From a virus, in the IMG/VR virus record IMGVR_UViG_3300021961_000105, positions 1 to 59,247 of that record: a DNA stretch of 59,247 bases; one strand, given 5' to 3'. Position 1 is the stretch's first letter; every line of letters starts with the position of its first letter. Both the position numbers and the translations under genes were made by a program. Of the stretch, positions 1 to 7,609 are shown piece by piece. The notes beneath the pieces were generated by a model. That model saw only the letters and a program-made list of their open reading frames with translations. It had not been told where the DNA came from and searched no databases.

Positions 1-1243
1 CAAGTTGAACCCAACCAGGGGTGCCATCAGAAGCGCGACTCTTAGTAAACCAGTCACGCAAAGAACTATCACCACTCTTGTTTTCATCAATAGAATCCTC
101 CTTCACACAATTGGGAACTACTTTCTTTCCCTTCTTTTTCATTCCAAGTTGTTTATATCCGTCCCAACACTTTTCATCTAATTTTGCAGATTCATCATAA
201 ACCTTCTTACCATCTCTGATATAACCAGATCCTTTCTTATCGTAGAAACGGATTCCTTTAGTCATTCTCTCTGTAGCTAATTCATCTTTTCTTTTTTTAG
301 CCGATTGTCTCTTCTCACCTTCTTTCTCTTTCTTTTCTTTTTCCAATTGTTTCTGATCATCAGCACCAGAAACATCTCTGAACCTTCTACCAGTAACTGA
401 AGAAGTGGAGATCATTTCAGATAACTTCTTCTTTTTCTTTTTGGTTTCGTGTGTACCACCACAACCTTCTGCAACCCTTACACTAGGACTCTTCATTATC
501 TTAGTGTTTTTTGCAGACTCTCTTGCTTTTCGTATGGATTCTACACCATGCATCAACTGATTCTTTACATGTGGTGAATATGCATTTACAAGTTTATCAA
601 CATGCCTTTGACTCACGGGCATATCCCTCATCATGGGATTGGGATGATTTTTATGGGAAATAATGTCGCTATAATCAGCACCTTCGCTTACCCCGCCACC
701 ATTTGATTCCGAACCTTCACCATTTCCATTACCATTCTTATTCTCTTCTTCCTCCTCATGTTCCTTATCCTTCATAAGGTAACCACTCTTCATTACGTGC
801 CAACCCTTAGGGATTTTCTTGCACTTCTTATCTGTCATGCACCAGTATTTTCCATCTGGACATGACTTCATTTCTTTGGAGTCTTTCTCTTCCTTAATAT
901 CATGGTGACTCTTTCCACACTTTACGCATGGATCCTGTCCACAATCACAATCGCACTCGGACTTTTTTCCTTCCTTTACCTCCTTCTTCTTCTCAGTATC
1001 ATCTTCGCCACCATCCATGTGATCTGCTACAGTATCAAGATACTCAGATGCCTTAGTAATCTTGGACTGCACCCACGCTTCTAAATCACCTTCACCTTTG
1101 AGATGACGCATCAATCTATTGATTGCTGATTTAGCAGTCTTAAGTTCTCCACGAGCCATAGAAAACTCAAAGTCCTCTCCAAGAGGTGCAATGGTTTCTA
1201 GGTCAGAGAGAATAGACCACTCCTTAAAGGTGAGTTTATCCAT
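1..1243 (-). CDS. Cyanophage virion/prohead-associated protein, 3' end outside the window
   Basis: This is an open frame of 414 visible codons that starts at the ATG at 1243 and runs off the left edge. The N-terminal ~75 residues look like a folded helical domain (AWVQSKITKASEYLD around residues 56-70). Next comes a Cys-rich patch, CDCDCGQDPCVKC at about 97-109, and a second Cys cluster at about 128-141. A long low-complexity stretch follows, rich in Lys, Glu, Asn and Gly. The last visible residues carry RDWF-KS-ASDGTPGWVQ. From memory, this motif recurs in structural proteins of T4-like cyanophages. The gene lies just downstream of gp16, where cyanophages often carry a lineage-specific structural gene. 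The exact role is unknown. Capsid-associated or prohead-core functions are possible but not shown here. Confidence 0.75.
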   Translation of the reverse strand, partial: MDKLTFKEWSILSDLETIAPLGEDFEFSMARGELKTAKSAINRLMRHLKGEGDLEAWVQSKITKASEYLDTVADHMDGGEDDTEKKKEVKEGKKSECDCDCGQDPCVKCGKSHHDIKEEKDSKEMKSCPDGKYWCMTDKKCKKIPKGWHVMKSGYLMKDKEHEEEEENKNGNGNGEGSESNGGGVSEGADYSDIISHKNHPNPMMRDMPVSQRHVDKLVNAYSPHVKNQLMHGVESIRKARESAKNTKIMKSPSVRVAEGCGGTHETKKKKKKLSEMISTSSVTGRRFRDVSGADDQKQLEKEKKEKEGEKRQSAKKRKDELATERMTKGIRFYDKKGSGYIRDGKKVYDESAKLDEKCWDGYKQLGMKKKGKKVVPNCVKEDSIDENKSGDSSLRDWFTKSRASDGTPGWVQL

Positions 1244-1269
1244 TATTTTAGTAATACTTTTCCTATATT

Positions 1270-1701
1270 TTATTTAGGGAGATCTCCCTTCATTGATCCT
1301 TTTAGAAACTTTTGTAGTTCTGCTGTAGATCCTAAGAAAACAGCATTGTTGGTAACGCTGGTTGGCGCAACACCTTTTTCGTCTTTATTCACATCCTTCA
1401 GTTTCTTTTGAAGGTCCATCAATTTATCTGCAGTATCTGCAACGTTTTTAATTAATTGTCCTGCAACTTCATACGCTCTTGGTGAGTCAGATTCCTGTGC
1501 AAGTTCTAGGATACCATCAATAGCTTCCTGTCCCTTCTCAATGATTGAGTAGAGTTGTCCTCTAGAATACTCGTAATCTTTTTGAATTTGTTCTTCTTGT
1601 GTCTGAATCTTTTTTATTTTTGGTTCTTCTGATTCGACAATCTCCGATTTTATCGGAGTACTCTCAATATCTAATGCCTTATCAATATCTTCGAAACTCA
1701 T
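1270..1701 (-). CDS. 16: gp16-like small terminase subunit
   Basis: This is the small subunit of the DNA-packaging terminase. It recognises concatemeric DNA and regulates the large subunit (gp17) at the portal. The protein has 143 residues, against 164 for T4 gp16. The central part (YEYSRGQLYSIIEKGQEAID, then LELAQESDSPRAYEVAGQLIKNVAD) is the strongly helical core typical of cyanophage gp16 proteins. The C-terminus is a short basic tail. Its start overlaps the gp15 stop by four bases (ATGA), so translational coupling is likely. The order gp13-gp14-gp15-gp16 supports the call. The large subunit gp17 is not in the window and probably lies further left. Confidence 0.85.
   Translation of the reverse strand: MSFEDIDKALDIESTPIKSEIVESEEPKIKKIQTQEEQIQKDYEYSRGQLYSIIEKGQEAIDGILELAQESDSPRAYEVAGQLIKNVADTADKLMDLQKKLKDVNKDEKGVAPTSVTNNAVFLGSTAELQKFLKGSMKGDLPK
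1271..1277 (-). promoter_or_regulatory. Late-promoter-like CTAAATA
   Basis: CTAAATAA is read on the minus strand, overlapping the gp16 stop codon and 28 bases upstream of the next start at 1243. It resembles the relaxed T4/cyanophage late -10 element. There is no -35 element, as expected for gp55-type late promoters. Confidence 0.4.
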
Positions 1702-2747
1702 ATATCAGTTCCTTTTGTTGTACTATAAACTTTTCCATCGTTATATTCATAACGATATTCACTAAATCCAAAGTCATCATCTAGATCGATTAATTGATCA
1801 TCAGCACTGTTGATTACGTTAATTGTAGACCCTGATGTATGCTCCGCAGCTGTAGTATTATCTTGACCCCTATTTACCGTTAAAGTGTTTCCAGTAATCT
1901 TACGAATATACATTGACTCGGAATCAATCTGAATATATGAGTTTTCTACAAGTGGAGTTGCGTCACCAACAACAAATTCCGTAACTTCTGTAGAGATATT
2001 TTCTGAAAGTTGAGTAGTTGCATCATCGTTATAATCTTTAATAGCTCTAGGTTCAGCAACATATCTAAGTTGTCTAGATGCATTCACTCTATTTGTATCA
2101 GTATAATAATCAACTTGTACTTGTTTGATGAGAGCTTCATTTGGACTTCCAACAGGACCAAACAAATATGTTTTTGCGGTAAAATCTAAACTGTAAATCA
2201 AAACTCTTCTGGTTGTAAAGTCTCCCTCATATTGATCATCCATTTGAATGCCATTCAAAATCATTGGAATATCTCTTTTTTCTCCAATAGAAGAAACTAG
2301 ATCTACAGTCAAATTAAAGTGTGGTTGAAAATATGGAAGTATTTGTTCTATAACTTGCAAAGCATCTTCATTCAACTTAGCCATAATGGAAAGTTTGAAG
2401 TTTACATTGTATGGAACTGGCATAAAAACCTTTGTCACCTGATTACTGTCTTTGTCAACAGACTTGAAGGTTTGCATAGTAGAAGATTTTCTACCAGGAT
2501 CATATGATATACCCGTCATCTCAAATGACATTCTGGGTAAAGTTATTGCAACTTCTTTTCTAACTGTCGGAGATTGTTCGATTCTTGCCAAGAATTTTTG
2601 AATGGGACCATAGGCAATCGGAACTGTTATGATACTAAAATCCCCACCAGATTTATCTTTATGTTTTATCTGGATATTATTAAAAAGAGTACCAAAAGAT
2701 ATGATAGTCTTCCTCAATATCTCGTGGTAAAAATAATTAGATAACAT
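1698..2747 (-). CDS. 15: gp15-like proximal tail sheath stabiliser (tail completion protein)
   Basis: This protein caps the head-proximal end of the contractile tail and forms part of the head-tail joint. The N-terminus (YFYHEILRKTIISFGTLFNNI) and the motif LARIEQSPTVRKEVAITLPRM at about 54-74 are characteristic of cyanophage gp15. The region KTYLFGPVG near residue 193 is also typical. At 349 residues it is longer than T4 gp15 (272). The extra part is C-terminal, about residues 245-320, and has a beta-rich composition (EFVVGDATPLVENSYIQIDSE). A very similar turn-rich unit is found in fibres of this phage group, so it may be an inserted surface module. The start at 2747 is kept because the family N-terminus begins there. 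Confidence 0.88.
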   Translation of the reverse strand: MLSNYFYHEILRKTIISFGTLFNNIQIKHKDKSGGDFSIITVPIAYGPIQKFLARIEQSPTVRKEVAITLPRMSFEMTGISYDPGRKSSTMQTFKSVDKDSNQVTKVFMPVPYNVNFKLSIMAKLNEDALQVIEQILPYFQPHFNLTVDLVSSIGEKRDIPMILNGIQMDDQYEGDFTTRRVLIYSLDFTAKTYLFGPVGSPNEALIKQVQVDYYTDTNRVNASRQLRYVAEPRAIKDYNDDATTQLSENISTEVTEFVVGDATPLVENSYIQIDSESMYIRKITGNTLTVNRGQDNTTAAEHTSGSTINVINSADDQLIDLDDDFGFSEYRYEYNDGKVYSTTKGTDI

Positions 2748-2769
2748 TACAATACACCATTTTATACCT

Positions 2770-2785
2770 TATTTAAATTATTTAG
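2770..2785 (-). promoter_or_regulatory. Tandem late-promoter-like boxes upstream of gp15
   Basis: On the minus strand CTAAATA (2785-2779) and TTTAAATA (2777-2770) sit in the 34-base gap between gp14 and gp15. Both are close to the T4 late consensus TATAAATA, and either could drive gp15-gp16. Confidence 0.4.
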
Positions 2786-4212
2786 TATTCGCCAAAAGGA
2801 TTACTTTGACTAAAGTCAACGAATGAATCAGCCTCAGACTCAATATCATCATTACTTGCATACTCATCTAAGAATTGGTTTGTCTCTATTGTAGAAACTT
2901 TATAACTTGCTGCAGCACCAACAATTGATTCACCTCTTGCGAAGGTTCCATCAACTATTGCAAGTTTCAATACTCTATTTGTATAATCCCAGTCCTTCAC
3001 GTAACCAGTTGTACCAGTTCTTGTTCCAGTGACAACTTCATTATATTCGTAATCACCAAATGTATCAGATGTTGGATTTGTAAACTCTATGTTTGGAGTA
3101 AATGTATATCCAGCACCAGCGTTAGAATATCTAACTGCAACTACCACTCCATTGCTGTTTAGAATTGCCTCTGCCTGTGCATTGTTGATGTTTGAAGATA
3201 CTCCAACACTCGATGGTATAAAGATCCTATCAATAAACACTTGTGGAGTAGTACTATACCCAACACCACCAGTAGTAATTCCAATAACTCCAAGTACACC
3301 AGTGTTTATAACAGCAGTAGCAATTCCCCCAGAACCTCCGCCTCCACTGAAGGTAACCGTTGGTGGTAATGTATATCCAAATCCTGGATTTGTAATCAAT
3401 ACTTTATCAATAGCAAACCTTTGATTCGCTGATCTACTTGTCATTATTGCAACTGCAGTTGCGTTAGATCCTCCAGTTGGAGCCGTTGATATAGAAACAG
3501 TCGGAGCACTGGTATATCCAAATCCGTCGTTTATTAGATCAATGTATTGTACCGACTTCGAAGTTGGATCTGTCGATGCAAAACCAACAGTCGCAGTTGC
3601 AGTAGTTGCTGCACTACCAACCATTTGAATATTGTAGATATTTCCAAATTCTTTCAGGGACTCGTTTACTTCAATTCCAGTTTCATCTACATTTGGTACA
3701 TCAATAATTTCATCCTCAAATTCAAATCTTTCACATCTCAATTCGTAAACATATAATTGGTTTAACTGGTAAAATGGTTTTTTGAATTCTATAAATTTAA
3801 TTTCAAATAATGATTCATCTAGAGGGAACCAGATTAAGTCACCTTCTTGGGGTCTTTGTGCATTTTTTCTATCCCCTTCTGGCCACAACTTTAAAAGAGG
3901 CAATATAAAATCATCATATCGTTCTTTTGAAATAACTAAATTTATTTCATCACTATTTCTTATCCCAAATTTTGTTAACATTTCCCCATTTCCACTGAAT
4001 CCATCAGTGTTCATTAGATAAGCTTCTATACGATAACTGTCATCAAACTTTGATGCTGTTATCTCTTTAATGACATTATTTTCTCCAACAATCCTTCTAG
4101 GCATGTATAGAACATCTTGTCCATACATTTTAAGTTGTTCGTTTATTAAATCCTGAATGAGTCTTTGCTCACTCGGAGAACCTTGGAGAAAGTAAGAATT
4201 GAGTGGTGACAT
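2782..4212 (-). CDS. 14: gp14-like neck protein with an inserted GxGY beta-repeat domain
   Basis: This is a neck protein that, with gp13, bridges the portal vertex and the tail. Residues 1-190 (for example LYMPRRIVGENN and LIWFPLDESLFEIKFIE) and the C-terminal end (DEYASNDDIESEADSFVDFS, then NPFGEY) match the gp14 family. At 476 residues it is nearly twice T4 gp14 (256). The extra part, about residues 200-385, consists of repeats such as DGFGYTSAPTVSI, NPGFGYTLPPTVTF, TGGVGYSTTPQVFI and NAGAGYTFTPNIEF. The same repeat type occurs in gp8 and in the giant baseplate and fibre proteins of this window, so a shared surface module appears to have been inserted into a neck protein. It ends 34 bases before gp15. 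Confidence 0.87.
   Translation of the reverse strand: MSPLNSYFLQGSPSEQRLIQDLINEQLKMYGQDVLYMPRRIVGENNVIKEITASKFDDSYRIEAYLMNTDGFSGNGEMLTKFGIRNSDEINLVISKERYDDFILPLLKLWPEGDRKNAQRPQEGDLIWFPLDESLFEIKFIEFKKPFYQLNQLYVYELRCERFEFEDEIIDVPNVDETGIEVNESLKEFGNIYNIQMVGSAATTATATVGFASTDPTSKSVQYIDLINDGFGYTSAPTVSISTAPTGGSNATAVAIMTSRSANQRFAIDKVLITNPGFGYTLPPTVTFSGGGGSGGIATAVINTGVLGVIGITTGGVGYSTTPQVFIDRIFIPSSVGVSSNINNAQAEAILNSNGVVVAVRYSNAGAGYTFTPNIEFTNPTSDTFGDYEYNEVVTGTRTGTTGYVKDWDYTNRVLKLAIVDGTFARGESIVGAAASYKVSTIETNQFLDEYASNDDIESEADSFVDFSQSNPFGEY
3060..3560 (-). repeat. GxGYxxxPxV repeat block inside gp14
   Basis: About four units follow the pattern GxGYxxxPxVxI, each followed by a Gly/Ala/Thr-rich strand (for example TGGSNATAVA, GGSGGIATAVI). 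Unit spacing is roughly 40-50 residues. Similar units appear near 11030-11200, 27750-27900, 34440-34640, 39000-39250, 43620-43930 and 46600-46950. Confidence 0.7.
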
Positions 4213-4213
4213 A

Positions 4214-5038
4214 TCAACCTATTAGATCCATTGGTGGTAATTCATAATCAGTTCTAAGTTTTTGTTCTAACTTTTCTACCTCCTGAACACCATCGTCATA
4301 AATCTGTCTCCCATTGAGTTGAACTCCACCAGGAAGAAGAACTCCTTGGAACTTGATCATGTTCTGACCCCATTGTTTTTTGATCAGTGCAGTTAGATAT
4401 TTCTTCAACCAAGAATCATTATATAACTTCGGAGCATCTGCACCATCCAAAAGTCTATAACAATCAATAATTACATATTCATCTTGACCAACTTCACTCC
4501 AATCAATATCTAGATATAACTTATGATTTTTTTTATTAAAACGAATTTGTGCATTAGGATTTAAAAGAAAGTCCAGATCTTCAAGATATCTTTTTACCAT
4601 TGAATAGTTCAATAGATCCAATGCACCATAGTAGTACATGTCATTCAAGAACAACTGATATTTAATATTAAATAATCCATCAGAAACCGAACTTGAATTT
4701 ATTTTTAGAACGTTATTTACTCCTATAATTGTGTCAGGTAAAGGTAAGTAATTTACACCCTCGACATAATTGATAGAAGTCAATCCATCACCAACAACAG
4801 TTGCAGATGTCGTTGTAGATACTCCCAATTGACTTATTGTATCTTTTTCCGCTGGAGTTAGTTTATGTTTTAGAAAAACCCTGTCAATTCCATCATAATG
4901 GTGTTCATGGAAATATTGGATGGCATCATCCATCAAATTATCAATCTGATCGTCGTCTACATTTATCTCTAAAACTGGCTTTCCTAACTGTTTGAGGCAA
5001 TAGTCTTTCAACTCCGCTCTACTAGATGGCTGCGCCAT
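4214..5038 (-). CDS. 13: gp13-like neck protein
   Basis: This is a head-completion or neck protein that binds the portal after packaging and joins with gp14. The N-terminus (RAELKDYCLKQLGKPVLEIN, then VDDDQIDNLMDDAIQYFHEHHYDG) and the region WLKKYLTALIKKQWGQNMIKF near residue 210 are diagnostic of cyanophage gp13. Length is 274 residues, against 309 in T4. The stop lies one base before the gp14 start. No Shine-Dalgarno sequence is visible. Instead a seven-base U tract from a terminator hairpin runs directly into the ATG, so initiation may use a very short leader produced by the overlapping late promoter. Confidence 0.9.
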   Translation of the reverse strand: MAQPSSRAELKDYCLKQLGKPVLEINVDDDQIDNLMDDAIQYFHEHHYDGIDRVFLKHKLTPAEKDTISQLGVSTTTSATVVGDGLTSINYVEGVNYLPLPDTIIGVNNVLKINSSSVSDGLFNIKYQLFLNDMYYYGALDLLNYSMVKRYLEDLDFLLNPNAQIRFNKKNHKLYLDIDWSEVGQDEYVIIDCYRLLDGADAPKLYNDSWLKKYLTALIKKQWGQNMIKFQGVLLPGGVQLNGRQIYDDGVQEVEKLEQKLRTDYELPPMDLIG

Positions 5039-5068
5039 AAAAAAATACCCCTAGTCCTATAGAGGTAT
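5039..5068 (-). terminator. Intrinsic terminator between the oxygenase cassette and gp13
   Basis: On the minus strand ATACCTCTA (5068-5060) pairs with TAGGGGTAT (5053-5045), giving a 9-bp stem with one G-U wobble and the loop TAGGAC. A run of seven T follows (5045-5039) and abuts the gp13 start codon. It should stop read-through from the oxygenase genes upstream. Confidence 0.75.
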
Positions 5069-5073
5069 TTATA
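5066..5073 (-). promoter_or_regulatory. Late promoter TATAAATA for gp13
   Basis: An exact T4 late consensus TATAAATA reads leftward just after the oxygenase stop codon at 5076. The expected start, about 6-7 bases downstream (near 5060), falls inside the terminator stem. Confidence 0.65.
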
Positions 5074-5075
5074 AA

Positions 5076-5762
5076 TTAGTCGGCGAATTCTCCAAATCGT
5101 CGCATTAGTCTATTTACTGTGTTATCTATTTTAAATTTAATATCATTTAACCCTTCTTCCATAGTCTCTTGATATTCAATGGGTGTTTCATCAAATTTGA
5201 TACTTTTAAGTTCTCTATAACAATCTAAAATAGTTGAATCTCTAATAATGCATTTTACCCAAAATACAAATGCATATCTATCTCCAGAAGTAACCTTTTT
5301 TACTCTATGTGGAATTCCTGTTGGATAAACCACACAGTATCCAGGATTGAGTTTTAAGTTTTCTTCTCTTCCATTTATAAACAAAGATAATTCTCCACCT
5401 TCATAAGAATCTTTTTCGGATAAAAATACAGTTGTACTAAAATCTCCTACTTCAGCGCAATCAATATGTGTATTGTAATAACCACCTTCACTAGTTTTGT
5501 TAACTATACAGCCAGTATAACTTTTTGGAATAGTAAAATTATTATATTCTTCACATTTACTACAGGCATTTATTACTATTTCTCTTATCTTTTTTAGTGC
5601 CATTGGATTATAAAGTTCTACATTAGATTTTGTACCTTCTGCCCCCTTAAAAGTATCATTTCCATTAACCCAATCAGATGGTCTCTTACAAGAATCTAAA
5701 AGTCTTTGAACTTCTTTAATTTTATTTTCATCCAATAATTTTATTATTTTGAAAGTATACAT
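5076..5762 (-). CDS. 2-oxoglutarate/Fe(II) dioxygenase, PKHD/PiuC-like
   Basis: This is a 228-residue double-stranded beta-helix oxygenase that would couple oxidative decarboxylation of 2-oxoglutarate to hydroxylation of an unknown substrate. The Fe(II) ligands are visible as H99-I-D101 (THID) and distal H152 (GIPHRV). R162 (GDRYAFVFW) is the expected 2-oxoglutarate carboxylate ligand. The strand TVFLSEKDSYEGGELSLF and the turn LNPGYCVVYPTGIPHRV are typical of PKHD-type prolyl hydroxylase relatives. All catalytic residues are present, so it is probably active. It is the last of four consecutive oxygenase genes wedged between fibre genes and gp13. A terminator follows directly. The substrate cannot be read from the sequence; virion proteins or host targets are possible. 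Confidence 0.87.
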   Translation of the reverse strand: MYTFKIIKLLDENKIKEVQRLLDSCKRPSDWVNGNDTFKGAEGTKSNVELYNPMALKKIREIVINACSKCEEYNNFTIPKSYTGCIVNKTSEGGYYNTHIDCAEVGDFSTTVFLSEKDSYEGGELSLFINGREENLKLNPGYCVVYPTGIPHRVKKVTSGDRYAFVFWVKCIIRDSTILDCYRELKSIKFDETPIEYQETMEEGLNDIKFKIDNTVNRLMRRFGEFAD

Positions 5763-5786
5763 TATAAAAAAAAATTATTTTAGTAT

Positions 5787-6377
5787 TTAAACTCCATAGT
5801 TAAAGGATATGGATATTCGTTCTTCATTACTATTATTTGGTTCTACCAAATGTTCTAACCATGGTGGGAATAAAATCAAATCATTTTTTTCCGGAACTAC
5901 ATTCCATCCATGTGACAATATTGTAGTTGGTGAATAATCTTTTCCGACTTCAAAATGAAAATAACCAAGATAAGAATCTATTAGAGCTCCATTTGGATTT
6001 ATAAATTTTATTCTACCACTATTTTCTGGGACTTTTATGTAAAAAACTCCAGACATTAGAGATTTGGGGTGTCTGTGTGGAGTATTGTAATCTTTATGAT
6101 TATTTACATTTAACCAAAAATTATATAGTTTTAATTTTCTCTTAAATCCTATGTTTTGAGCAGTTTTATGTAAATGATGTTCTATTTCATTAAACAGAAA
6201 TAATATAGTATCATCTAACTCCAGATCATTAGTTTGATATCCTCCACAATTAGAACGAACTCTGTTATTATTATCAAAGGTAATATTTTTTAAATATCTT
6301 TCCAAATTATTTTCATCAATATCTAAAGTTGTATGATATAAAAAATCTGAAAATATTGGGATGATTGTATCTTTCAT
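5787..6377 (-). CDS. 2-oxoglutarate/Fe(II) oxygenase, short phage type
   Basis: The 196-residue protein resembles the putative 2OG-Fe(II) oxygenase family defined by an HxHpxSxxSGvyY signature. Here it reads TPHRHPKSLMSGVFYIKVP, with H101 and H103 as likely metal ligands. A distal H176 (WLEHLVEP) and R187 (ERISISFN) complete the site. The strand GRIKFINPNG and NDLILFPPWLEHLVEPN are family hallmarks. It lies 24 bases from the next oxygenase and 4 bases from the previous gene, consistent with one operon. A weak late-type sequence (TTTAAATA) follows the stop. It differs from its neighbours at 5076 and 6382 in using an H-x-H rather than an H-x-D motif. The substrate is unknown. Confidence 0.83.
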   Translation of the reverse strand: MKDTIIPIFSDFLYHTTLDIDENNLERYLKNITFDNNNRVRSNCGGYQTNDLELDDTILFLFNEIEHHLHKTAQNIGFKRKLKLYNFWLNVNNHKDYNTPHRHPKSLMSGVFYIKVPENSGRIKFINPNGALIDSYLGYFHFEVGKDYSPTTILSHGWNVVPEKNDLILFPPWLEHLVEPNNSNEERISISFNYGV

Positions 6378-6381
6378 AATT

Positions 6382-7560
6382 TTATTTAAAGTTTGGTCCT
6401 ATTAACCAAGTAACAATTGTTCTTCTTACGCCAGACAAAACTGGCTCTACACCATGAAGGAAGAAAGATGGAAATACTAGAACCGTACCTGGTTCTTGTG
6501 GTGGATAAATTTTTTCATGTCCTACTTTTATAAAGAATTTTCCACCTTCAAAATCATTGTTTAGAAAACATAAGATTGTTAGTTTTCTGCATTCGTTCTC
6601 TGATAAATTAAAGAATGTATCTATGTGTTCTTTATAATGCCCATTCTTTTCATACTTTAGATAATCTGACTGATCTACGTGCGTAATATCAAATTTCCAT
6701 GCATTATGATTTGCATCCAGTCCAATTCCAGAAAGAGCAGCATTTATTCCGCTGGATGGAATCATGTGGTAATGATTTACATCTCTTACTGAGGAATCAA
6801 TTATAGATTCTCCATCCCAATTGCCAATGCCCGCTTTTTCAAATTCTACACTACTCTCGACAGATTCAATCAGTTTTTTACAATCTTGAATTTCGAATGC
6901 ATTTTTATAAGACCAATAATGAACTGCTTCATAATCATCATGGTGGTGTGAAAGTTTTGGTCTGCCGTCATACTTCATCTTAGCGTGAGGACCATTTGCA
7001 TCCACATAATGAAGAAATACTTGAATTTGATTTTTTCCTTGGAACTCTTCTCTCCAATGAAAGATCTCTTTTCCTTTATAAACTACAGCATCACCAACTC
7101 CCATTTTTATTTTGGTTATATTTTTTAAGTATTTTACAACACTTTTTTCATCTTCATCAAAATACTCATGATCTTCTTTGGATCCTTCAAATCCAAATAA
7201 AATTGGCCATGGATTATCTTTATCCAAACGTAAAGTTATTGTAACACTTATTTCACAAGAATCCCTGTCACGATGAATCCTTAATTTTTCTCCAGGATTG
7301 TATATTCTAGCATATGAATAAGTTGGGTATAATTGTAATCCAGTGGCTTGTTCGACATATGGACAGAGTTGTTCCATCACACTATCAAACATTGGTTCAG
7401 CATATACCGAATGCGACTTTGGACATTGAGTATCTACTTTAGTTTTTCCTTCTGTACGCAGCCTTTCAAATTCATCGGACAATTCGCAACAGTTTATGTT
7501 ATCCAAAAAATCTGGTAGATATAAGAATTTTTGTTTGTGAAATTCTTGTGAATAATTCAT
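6382..7560 (-). CDS. Two-domain 2-oxoglutarate/Fe(II) oxygenase
   Basis: The 392-residue protein contains two tandem oxygenase domains. Domain one (about 1-190) has H96-R-D98 (RIHRDRDS) and distal H168 (KEIFHWR). The proposed 2-oxoglutarate Arg/Lys is less clear here, so this half may be a substrate-binding or divergent domain. Domain two (about 205-392) has H312-I-D314 (KEHIDTFF), the strand LCFLNNDFEGGKFFI, distal H369 (FFLHGVEP) and R379/R380 (SGVRRTIVTW), a complete prolyl-4-hydroxylase-like site. The linker contains a histidine run (LSHHHDDYE). Spacing to the next gene is 4 bases. Two-domain oxygenases occur in cyanophages. Whether both halves catalyse is not decidable from sequence. Confidence 0.84.
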   Translation of the reverse strand: MNYSQEFHKQKFLYLPDFLDNINCCELSDEFERLRTEGKTKVDTQCPKSHSVYAEPMFDSVMEQLCPYVEQATGLQLYPTYSYARIYNPGEKLRIHRDRDSCEISVTITLRLDKDNPWPILFGFEGSKEDHEYFDEDEKSVVKYLKNITKIKMGVGDAVVYKGKEIFHWREEFQGKNQIQVFLHYVDANGPHAKMKYDGRPKLSHHHDDYEAVHYWSYKNAFEIQDCKKLIESVESSVEFEKAGIGNWDGESIIDSSVRDVNHYHMIPSSGINAALSGIGLDANHNAWKFDITHVDQSDYLKYEKNGHYKEHIDTFFNLSENECRKLTILCFLNNDFEGGKFFIKVGHEKIYPPQEPGTVLVFPSFFLHGVEPVLSGVRRTIVTWLIGPNFK

Positions 7561-7609
7561 AATAGAAGAGACCTCAAATCAAAGTATGGTATTGTAATTT
7601 TTATTTTTT

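Noticed and set aside
902-1084. 60-codon hydrophobic frame on the plus strand
   Set aside because: It lies antisense to the truncated virion gene, whose codons explain the sequence. There is no ribosome site.
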